Assembly: GCA_049694275.1 (NCBI GenBank)
Contig: JBAVQS010000140.1
Coordinates: 1-47,127, forward strand
DNA: 47,127 bases
Source: JBAVQS01 sp049694275
GTDB taxonomy: Bacteria > Chloroflexota > Anaerolineae > UBA4142 > SHND01
Direction of reading: 5' to 3'
In this document: positions 40,889-47,127 of the stretch, in pieces
Layout: each line of letters begins with the position of its first letter
Numbering within the stretch: position 1 is the stretch's first letter
Program-made: the position numbers and the translations under genes
The notes under the pieces: generated by a model
Databases searched by the model: none
Told to the model about the DNA's origin: nothing
Seen by the model: the letters and a program-made list of their open reading frames with translations, nothing else

Positions 40889-43586
40889 GAGCAGTCGTCT
40901 CCCCTTCTGCCCGTAGAATCGGATGGCCGTTGAGTGGCACCGTGAAATGAAAAACCGCCCCGCCCTCTGGACGGTTTTCCGCCCAGATTCGTCCGCCATG
41001 TGCCTGGATGATTCCCTGGCAAATCGTCAGCCCGAGGCCTACCCCGCCATGCATACTCGTACGGGCGCGATAGAACTTGTCAAAGATGTGGCCCTCTTCA
41101 CCCGGCGGGAGCCCCGGCCCTCGGTCCGCGACATCGATCTGCACCGCGCTATCGGCGCCGCGGGCCGCCAGCTCGATGAGACTGCCGGGCGGCGCGTAGC
41201 GCAGGGCGTTTTCCAGGAGATTGGTCAATACCTGTTCGATCAGAACGCTATCGACCGGGATGAGCGGCAAATCGGCCGGAATCGTGACGCGCACGGAAGG
41301 ACCATCCGATAGGGATCGTTCCGCGAGCCGAGCCAGCACCGCCTCGACGATCTCTTCCAATGGAACAAGCTCTTTTTTGATCTGAATTGCGCCGGACTCG
41401 AGCCGCGTCATGTCGAGCAGGTTGCTAATCAACCGGCCGAGCCGGTTCGCTTCGGAGCGAATGCTGTTGAGGAGTTCGCGTCGGACGCCGTGGTCGAGTG
41501 CGGCCTCGCCCTCGAGCAGGCTTTCGGAAGCGCCCGAAATGGTTGCCAGAGGGGTGCGCAGGTCGTGCGAAACCGAGCTGAGGAGCGAATTGCGCAGCCG
41601 TTCGGTCTCGATCTGGACGCGCCCGCGTTCCGTTTCCTCGGCAAGCCGGGCGCGCTCGAGCGCTAGCGCCGTCTGGTTTGCAAAGGTCTCGAGCAGGTGC
41701 AGTTCGTCAGGGTCTGTCAAGCGGGGGGCGCCGGTCGGATGCACACCCAAAACCCCGATAATGCCGTTCGATGTGACGAGTGGCAGGTAGAGGGATAACG
41801 CGCTGGGCAGCGTATCGGTGCCCAGGCCCGCTTTTTGTTGATGCTGGAAAGTCCACTCCATCACCCCCTGCTCGTGCTCATCCGGCATAAAGGTGGACGG
41901 CCCGGCGGATACGGGCGCAAGATTTCCGTCCACGCCCGGCAGGAGGATGGCGACGCTGCTGTCAAAAACCTGCGCGATGTGCTTGATGGCGACCTGTACC
42001 AGGTTTTCTTGACCGCGTTGTTTGGCAAACTCGCGGCTGAGCGCGTACAGGGCGGCCGTGCGGCGCTCGCGCTGCCGCGCCGCTTCGGCTTGTTCCTGAA
42101 TGCGAACCGTGAGGGTGCTAATGATGATCGCCACGAGCAGCATCACGACAAAGGTAAAGATGTACTGGGTGTCGGAAACGGCAAAGGTGAGATAAGGAGG
42201 AACAAAGAAAAAGTCAAAGGCGAGCACGCTCAGGAACGCGGCCAGGATCGAGGGGCCGCGTCCCTGCCCGGCCGCTACTGCCACCACGCCGAGCAAATAG
42301 ACCAGGATGAGGTTTTCGAGGTGGAGGTATGGGAACATGAACCGGGCGATGAACGTGCACAGGGACACAATCCCCAGCGCCCAGACATAGCCGCGCCAGT
42401 CGGAAGAGCGCCGGTGCGAAAAGAAGGAACGGACCGGGCGCGGTTTGTGTTCGGCCGTCATGACATAGACGTCGATCGGGCCGCTGCCTCGCACGATCCG
42501 GTCGACGACCGAGCCCAGGAGCGCCTCGCGCCAGCGCGGCGCAAGCGTTTTGCCGACCAGGATTTGGGTTACGTTGTGTGTGCGCGCATAAGAGAGAATT
42601 TCTTCGGCGGCGTTGTGGCCGGTCAGGGTGTGTGTTTGCGCACCCAACTGCTCGGCCAGCGTCAGCGCCTGGAGCACGCTGTCCCGGTCCGATTGGGGGA
42701 GGCGCACGTGGCCCGGAGTTTCGACATAGACGGCAAGCCATTGTCCATGCAGCATGGTGGCGATCTGGCGGGCCCGGCGGACGAGTGAAACGGCAAGCGG
42801 ACCGGGCGCGATGCAGACCATGAGGCGCTCGGCGGCGGGCCAGGTGCGGGCAATCGCGTGATCGTGCATATAGCCCTGCATCTGGTCGTCCACCCGCTCG
42901 GCGGTGCGGCGCAGGGCCAGCTCACGGAGGGCAATCAGATTGCCTTTGCGGAAGAAACTCTGTACGGCCCGCGCCGCCTGGTCGGTGACATAGACCTTGC
43001 CCTCGCGCAGCCGTTCCAGCAACTGATCGGGCGCCAGGTCGACCAACTCGACTTCATCCGCGCGCTCGAGGATCGAATCGGGGATCGTTTCGCGCACGAC
43101 CACGCCGGTAATCTGGGCGACGACATCGTTCAGGCTTTCGATGTGCTGGACATTGACGGTGGTATAGACGTTGATGCCGGCGTCGAGCAGTTCTTCCACA
43201 TACTGCCAGCGTTTGGGATGGCGCAAGCCCTGGGCGTTGGTGTGAGCCAGCTCGTCCACGAGAATGAGCGCGGGATGGCGGCTCAGGGCCACATCGATAT
43301 CCAGCTCGCGCAGCGTCAGGCCCCGATAGGTCAGGAGACGCGGGGGGAGTTGTTCCAACCCTTGCAGCAAGGCTTCGGTCTCAGCGCGGCCATGCGTCTC
43401 AACATAACCTACGACCACGTCGACGCCCGCGGCTTTTTGCTGGCGGGCCGCTTCGAGCATGGCATAGGTCTTACCTACCCCCGGCGACGCGCCAAAAAAG
43501 ATTTTCAGCTTGCCGCGCGCCTTTTGCGCTTCGGCGCGCTGCATCTCCACCAGGAGCTTGTCGGGATCCGGCCGATGTTCAGACAT
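40881..43586 (-). CDS. kdpD: potassium-sensing histidine kinase
   Basis: The 901-residue sensor kinase has the N-terminal KdpD domain (about 22-230) with Walker A GASPGVGKT (32-40) and LILVDELAHTN. A universal-stress-protein-like domain (about 245-370) follows, then four membrane helices (about 395-500) of the DUF4118 type. A GAF domain (about 530-645), a HisKA domain with phosphoacceptor His674 (SVSHDLRTPL) and a HATPase domain with NLLENALRYAP, DRGPGLP and GVGLGLTI complete it. It phosphorylates KdpE in response to low potassium. It starts 43 bases after kdpC on the same strand. A long plus-strand frame over it is a shadow. Confidence 0.95.
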   Translation of the reverse strand: MSEHRPDPDKLLVEMQRAEAQKARGKLKIFFGASPGVGKTYAMLEAARQQKAAGVDVVVGYVETHGRAETEALLQGLEQLPPRLLTYRGLTLRELDIDVALSRHPALILVDELAHTNAQGLRHPKRWQYVEELLDAGINVYTTVNVQHIESLNDVVAQITGVVVRETIPDSILERADEVELVDLAPDQLLERLREGKVYVTDQAARAVQSFFRKGNLIALRELALRRTAERVDDQMQGYMHDHAIARTWPAAERLMVCIAPGPLAVSLVRRARQIATMLHGQWLAVYVETPGHVRLPQSDRDSVLQALTLAEQLGAQTHTLTGHNAAEEILSYARTHNVTQILVGKTLAPRWREALLGSVVDRIVRGSGPIDVYVMTAEHKPRPVRSFFSHRRSSDWRGYVWALGIVSLCTFIARFMFPYLHLENLILVYLLGVVAVAAGQGRGPSILAAFLSVLAFDFFFVPPYLTFAVSDTQYIFTFVVMLLVAIIISTLTVRIQEQAEAARQRERRTAALYALSREFAKQRGQENLVQVAIKHIAQVFDSSVAILLPGVDGNLAPVSAGPSTFMPDEHEQGVMEWTFQHQQKAGLGTDTLPSALSLYLPLVTSNGIIGVLGVHPTGAPRLTDPDELHLLETFANQTALALERARLAEETERGRVQIETERLRNSLLSSVSHDLRTPLATISGASESLLEGEAALDHGVRRELLNSIRSEANRLGRLISNLLDMTRLESGAIQIKKELVPLEEIVEAVLARLAERSLSDGPSVRVTIPADLPLIPVDSVLIEQVLTNLLENALRYAPPGSLIELAARGADSAVQIDVADRGPGLPPGEEGHIFDKFYRARTSMHGGVGLGLTICQGIIQAHGGRIWAENRPEGGAVFHFTVPLNGHPILRAEGETTAHA

Positions 43587-43629
43587 ACTTGTGGACTCTA
43601 ACGGGATCGTAATTCATGAGTCATGGCGC

Positions 43630-44202
43630 TTATTTGAGCGCGTCCAGCGCCAGATTTAATTGTAGCACGTTCACGCGCGCTTCGCCCAGGATCCCCAATA
43701 CGCGCGGCCGGGTGTATTGGGCGATCAGTTGGCGTACAGTTGTTTCCGCCAATCCTCGCGCGGTCGCCACGCGATGGACCTGGTACAACGCGGCATCCAC
43801 GCTGATGTCCGGATCGAGCCCGCTCCCTGAAGAGGTGACGAGGTCAACCGGGATCGGGCCGGTGTTCCCCGGATCAGCCTTGCGCAGGGCATCAATCCGC
43901 CCCTGCACCTCATCGAACAACGCCGGGTTCGTCGGGCCGAGGTTCGAGCCGGAAGAGGCGGCGGCGTTGTAAGGGTATGGCGCAGTGGCCGAAAGGCGGC
44001 CCCAGAAGTATTGGGGGGCGTCAAACGGCTGGCCGATCAGGCTGGAGCCCACCACCTGCCCATTCTGATAGATCAGGCTGCCGTTCGCTTGACTCGGAAA
44101 GAGCAACTGTGCGATCCCGGTCACCGCGAAGGGATAGACAAGGCCGGTCAGGATGCTCAGGAGGACAAAAGCGACAATAGCCGGACGGAACTGTGAAAGC
44201 AT
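43630..44202 (-). CDS. kdpC: potassium-transporting ATPase subunit C
   Basis: The 190-residue KdpC has one N-terminal membrane helix (about 8-30, VAFVLLSILTGLVYPFAVTGIAQLLF). The soluble domain contains GSSLIGQPFDAPQYFWGRLSAT, SGSNLGPTNPAL and LVTSSGSGLDPDISVDAALYQV, the standard family blocks. It stabilises the KdpA-KdpB complex. GGAGG lies before the ATG, inside the end of the preceding gene; only one base separates the two genes. Confidence 0.95.
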   Translation of the reverse strand: MLSQFRPAIVAFVLLSILTGLVYPFAVTGIAQLLFPSQANGSLIYQNGQVVGSSLIGQPFDAPQYFWGRLSATAPYPYNAAASSGSNLGPTNPALFDEVQGRIDALRKADPGNTGPIPVDLVTSSGSGLDPDISVDAALYQVHRVATARGLAETTVRQLIAQYTRPRVLGILGEARVNVLQLNLALDALK

Positions 44203-44203
44203 A

Positions 44204-44623
44204 TCAATCCTCCCTCTCGTAAGTTATTTCCTGGTCCAGCTCGAACTGGACTGGCTGCCCGCTGCTCTTGATCGGACGCGCTGGCCGTCGCCGGATCAAT
44301 ACCCGGCGGCCGGGATGCCGGTCGGTGGCCTGCTCATCCGGAAGATTGCCGGTCTCTTGGAGGATCTCGCCGGTGGGTGTATATTCGGTGATGTCGAGCG
44401 TAATATCGCGATACCGCTCCGCCTCGGCCCGGAGGAGCGCCCCCTCATTCGCGTGAACCCATATTCCAAATGAAACAAAGCCGACCAGGACGATGCCCAT
44501 TTCGAAAATACGATGATCGCCGGTTGGGATTGGGAGCTCCCCTTCTCCAATCAGCAATCCGATCATGATTGGGACCAGCACATACAGCACCCACCACGCG
44601 GGCTTGTTTTTGTTTGTGTACAT
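44204..44623 (-). CDS. uncharacterised membrane protein inserted in the kdp operon
   Basis: The 139-residue protein lies between kdpB and kdpC, 8 bases after kdpB and one base before kdpC, with its own AGGAGG. Two membrane segments are visible (about residues 9-28, WWVLYVLVPIMIGLLIGEGE, and 40-58, MGIVLVGFVSFGIWVHA). An acidic then basic tail of 80 residues follows, including TEYTPTGEILQETGNL and VLIRRRPARPIK. It is not KdpF (about 29 residues) or any standard Kdp subunit. Location and coupling suggest an accessory role in potassium transport. I do not recognise the family. Confidence 0.8.
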   Translation of the reverse strand: MYTNKNKPAWWVLYVLVPIMIGLLIGEGELPIPTGDHRIFEMGIVLVGFVSFGIWVHANEGALLRAEAERYRDITLDITEYTPTGEILQETGNLPDEQATDRHPGRRVLIRRRPARPIKSSGQPVQFELDQEITYERED

Positions 44624-44631
44624 GGAACCTC

Positions 44632-46710
44632 CTAAACCAGATGCAACGCGACCAGAAACAGGTCGATGAGCTTGATGCCGATGAACGGCACAATTAGACC
44701 GCCGACGCCATAGATGAGCAGGTTGTCGCGCAGCAGCGTAGCCGCTCCGACCGCGCGGTAGCTCACGCCGCGCAGCGCCAGCGGGATCAAAAAGATGATG
44801 ATGAGCGCGTTGAAAATGACCGCGGAGAGGATGGCGCTCTGCGGCGTGGTCAACTGCATAATGTTCAGCACGCCGAGCTGCGGATAAGTGCTCGCAAACG
44901 CGGCGGGAATGATGGCAAAGTATTTGCTCACATCGTTGGCAATGCTGAACGTCGTCAGCGCGCCGCGGGTCATCAAGAGCTGCTTGCCAATCTGGACAAT
45001 CTCCATCAGCTTGGTCGGGTTCGAGTCGAGGTCCACCAGGTTGCCCGCTTCCTTGGCTGCCTGGGTGCCGGTGTTCATCGCCACCGCGACATCGGCTTGC
45101 GCCAGCGCGGGCGCATCGTTCGTCCCGTCGCCGGTCATCGCCACGAGGCGGCCGCCCTGCTGGTAATCGCGGATGAGCTTGAGTTTCGTTTCGGGCGTTG
45201 CCTGCGCGAGAAAGTCATCCACGCCTGCTTCGGCGGCGATGGCCGCGGCGGTCAACGGGTTGTCGCCGGTAATCATCACCGTGCGGATGCCCATGCGCCG
45301 CAATTCGGCAAAGCGCTCTTTGATACCGCCCTTGACAATGTCCTTGAGCTGGATCACGCCCAGCACGCGCGGCCCATCGGCGACGACGAGGGGCGTTCCA
45401 CCTTCCCTGGCAATCGTATCCACGCTCGCGCGGACCTTGTCCGGGAACTGACCGCCGTAGGCCTGCACATACTGGTCAATGGCATCCGCCGCGCCCTTGC
45501 GCACCTCACGGTGATCGAGGTTCACGCCGCTCATGCGCGTCGTCGCGCTGAATGGGATAAAGGTCGCACCCAACTCTTGAATCTTGCGCTCACGCAGCCG
45601 ATATTTCTCTTTCGCCAGGACGACGATACTGCGCCCTTCGGGGGTCTCGTCGGAGAGCGAGGCCAACTGCGCCGCATCGGCCAGCTCCTGTTCGTCCACA
45701 CCCGGCGCGGCAATGAACGCCGTCGCCTGCCGGTTGCCCAGCGTGATCGTGCCGGTCTTGTCGAGCAGCAGCACGTCCACATCGCCCGCCGCTTCGACCG
45801 CGCGGCCCGACATGGCAATCACGTTCGCCTGGATCATGCGGTCCATCCCTGCGATGCCGATGGCCGAGAGCAGCCCACCGATGGTCGTCGGGATGAGACA
45901 GACCAGGAGCGCAACCAGCACCGTCGCCGTGATGGGCGCGCCCTGGCCGGCGGACTGGACGCTATAAAGCGAGAAGGGCAGCAGGCTCGCGCAGACGAGC
46001 AGAAAGATGATGGTCAGCGCCGCGAGGAGAATGTCGAGTGCGATCTCGTTCGGCGTCTTTTGCCGCTTGGCCCCCTCGACCATTGCGATCATGCGATCCA
46101 AAAAGGTCTCGCCTGGGTTGGCAGTAATCCTCACGACCAGCCAATCGGAGAGGACGCGCGTGCCCCCGGTCACGGCGCTCCGGTCGCCGCCGCTCTCGCG
46201 AATGACGGGCGCGCTCTCGCCGGTGATCGCGCTCTCGTCCACCGAGGCGACCCCTTCGATCACTTCGCCGTCGCCGGGGATGAAATCGCCCGCTTGTGCC
46301 AGCACCACATCGCCCTGGCGCAGTTCATTCCCCGAAACCTGCGTGTATTCGGACCCGTACTGCGGGCGCGCCAGTTTCCTGGCCGTGACCTCGCGGCGGG
46401 CGCGGCGCAGCGTCTCGGCCTGGGCCTTACCGCGACCCTCGGCCATCGCCTCGGCGAAATTCGCAAAGAGCACGGTGAACCAGAGCCAGGCTGCGATCGC
46501 AAAGATAAACCCCGCGGGGGCTTCGCCTTGACCGACAAGCGCCTGAATGAAAAGTAGTGTGGTCAGCACGCTGCCCACCTCGACCACGAACATGACCGGG
46601 TTACGAATTTGATGACGCGGGTCGAGCTTGCCAAATGAATCAAGAGCTGCCCGCCGCAGAATCGGTAGATCGAATAAAGGTCGTGCCTTTGTGTTGGCTT
46701 GATAACTCAT
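44632..46710 (-). CDS. kdpB: potassium-transporting P-type ATPase, catalytic subunit B
   Basis: The 692-residue P-type ATPase has actuator motif TGES, phosphorylation motif DKTGTIT with Asp317, the nucleotide-binding FIPFSATTRMSGV segment, MITGDNPLTA and the hinge MTGDGTNDAPALAQADVAVAM. The C-terminal helices include FAIIPAAFASTYPQLGVLNIMQL, typical of KdpB. It hydrolyses ATP to drive potassium through KdpA. It is 21 bases downstream of kdpA. The long antisense frame on the plus strand is a shadow. Confidence 0.97.
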   Translation of the reverse strand: MSYQANTKARPLFDLPILRRAALDSFGKLDPRHQIRNPVMFVVEVGSVLTTLLFIQALVGQGEAPAGFIFAIAAWLWFTVLFANFAEAMAEGRGKAQAETLRRARREVTARKLARPQYGSEYTQVSGNELRQGDVVLAQAGDFIPGDGEVIEGVASVDESAITGESAPVIRESGGDRSAVTGGTRVLSDWLVVRITANPGETFLDRMIAMVEGAKRQKTPNEIALDILLAALTIIFLLVCASLLPFSLYSVQSAGQGAPITATVLVALLVCLIPTTIGGLLSAIGIAGMDRMIQANVIAMSGRAVEAAGDVDVLLLDKTGTITLGNRQATAFIAAPGVDEQELADAAQLASLSDETPEGRSIVVLAKEKYRLRERKIQELGATFIPFSATTRMSGVNLDHREVRKGAADAIDQYVQAYGGQFPDKVRASVDTIAREGGTPLVVADGPRVLGVIQLKDIVKGGIKERFAELRRMGIRTVMITGDNPLTAAAIAAEAGVDDFLAQATPETKLKLIRDYQQGGRLVAMTGDGTNDAPALAQADVAVAMNTGTQAAKEAGNLVDLDSNPTKLMEIVQIGKQLLMTRGALTTFSIANDVSKYFAIIPAAFASTYPQLGVLNIMQLTTPQSAILSAVIFNALIIIFLIPLALRGVSYRAVGAATLLRDNLLIYGVGGLIVPFIGIKLIDLFLVALHLV

Positions 46711-46734
46711 CGCTCAATTCCTCGTGTTCCGTCT

Positions 46735-47127
46735 CTATTTCACCATCATCAAATGTTCGACAATCGGGCCGAGCGCATCCGCCGGGAAAAAGACCAGGGC
46801 CCCGACGATGACGACTACGGCGACCAGCCAGCCGATAAATAGCGGCGTGTGCGTCGGCAGCGTGCCGGCGCTCAGCGGAACCTTTTTCTTGGCCGCAAGG
46901 GAACCGGCAATCGCCAGGATCGGAATCTTGATAAAGTAGCGACCAAAGAGCATGGCGATTCCACCAGCGGTGTTATAGAACAGCGTATTGCCCGTCAAGC
47001 CTGCAAAGGCGCTGCCGTTGTTATTCGCCTGCGACAGGAAGGCGTACAGGATTTCAGAGAACCCGTGTGGTCCAGGGTTGAGAATACTGGATACTCCCTG
47101 TGGGATGACCACGGCAATGCCGGTGAG
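46735..47127 (-). CDS. kdpA: potassium-transporting ATPase subunit A, C-terminal part
   Basis: The minus-strand frame is open from its stop at 46735 to the window edge (130 residues). It reads GFSEILYAFLSQANNNGSAFAGLTGNTLFYNTAGGIAMLFGRYFIKIPILAIAGSLAAKK, the highly conserved C-terminal region of the potassium channel-like subunit, including its last pore repeat. The N-terminal three quarters and the operon promoter lie outside the window, so whether kdpF precedes it cannot be judged. Confidence 0.95.
   Translation of the reverse strand, partial: LTGIAVVIPQGVSSILNPGPHGFSEILYAFLSQANNNGSAFAGLTGNTLFYNTAGGIAMLFGRYFIKIPILAIAGSLAAKKKVPLSAGTLPTHTPLFIGWLVAVVVIVGALVFFPADALGPIVEHLMMVK

Noticed and set aside
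41835..42788. Plus-strand ORF of 317 codons
   Set aside because: It is antisense to kdpD, which is intact across the same bases.
45097..46557. Long plus-strand ORF of 486 codons
   Set aside because: It is antisense to kdpB; composition is Arg/His/Gln-rich with no family resemblance.

Overview
The window is a stretch of a high-G+C bacterial chromosome with mostly housekeeping and transport genes and no phage, insertion sequence, CRISPR array, tRNA or rRNA that I can see. Several surface lipoproteins with long Thr/Pro spacers (runs such as TPTPTAT), secreted PD40 beta-propeller proteins, split MacA/MacB-type exporters, a type I CoA-transferase pair and a beta-gamma fused 2-oxoacid:ferredoxin oxidoreductase together suggest a Chloroflexota (Anaerolineae-like) organism. 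That assignment is inference from protein style, not from a marker gene.

Layout. 1-3456: a truncated lipoprotein, an AMMECR1-family protein, an FGE-fold protein lacking both catalytic cysteines, a small membrane protein and a Thr/Pro-rich lipoprotein. 3696-6157: ferredoxin-dependent oxidoreductase korA-korB with one-base stop/start overlap. 6389-10346: tight operon of a GH13 alpha-glucosidase, an alpha/beta hydrolase and an unusual ADP-ribosylglycohydrolase/tyrosine-phosphatase fusion, followed by topA and an M24 aminopeptidase (10382-13902). 14138-17879: conserved membrane protein, a repeat-bearing hypothetical paired with dGTPase (dgt), and a membrane-anchored hypothetical. 17972-22641: minus-strand operon of an extracytoplasmic solute-binding lipoprotein, an inositol-monophosphatase, a PsbP-like anchored protein and both CoA-transferase subunits, starting from a consensus promoter that would give a nearly leaderless mRNA.

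22888-28112: MacA-like fusion protein, ABC ATPase and MacB/FtsX-like permease, then three small extracytoplasmic or membrane proteins that may belong to the same export system. 28369-32905: a TolB-like secreted propeller, a TPR/PD40 lipoprotein and a GT39-type membrane glycosyltransferase whose start overlaps the lipoprotein gene and whose first codons contain a terminator-like hairpin. 33000-36613: a winged-helix protein, a GH3 glycosidase with PA14 insert and a CxxS glutaredoxin-like protein. 36614-37650 is AT-richer and gene-poor; it holds a possible small membrane protein and a promoter, folded segment and terminator that together look like a short RNA gene or attenuating leader. 37651-40098: a large secreted protein with five 12-residue Thr-rich repeats and a carbohydrate-binding-like C-terminus.

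40190-47127: minus-strand potassium transport operon kdpA(partial)-kdpB-hypothetical-kdpC-kdpD-kdpE. The extra 139-residue membrane protein between kdpB and kdpC is not a standard Kdp subunit. Convergent gene pairs are repeatedly separated by perfect bidirectional hairpins, and several promoters share an extended -10 of the form TGCTATAMT.

No single unmistakable new system stands out. The best candidates are the putative small RNA (37433-37580), the ADP-ribosylhydrolase/phosphatase fusion, the added Kdp membrane protein and the terminator embedded at the start of the glycosyltransferase gene.
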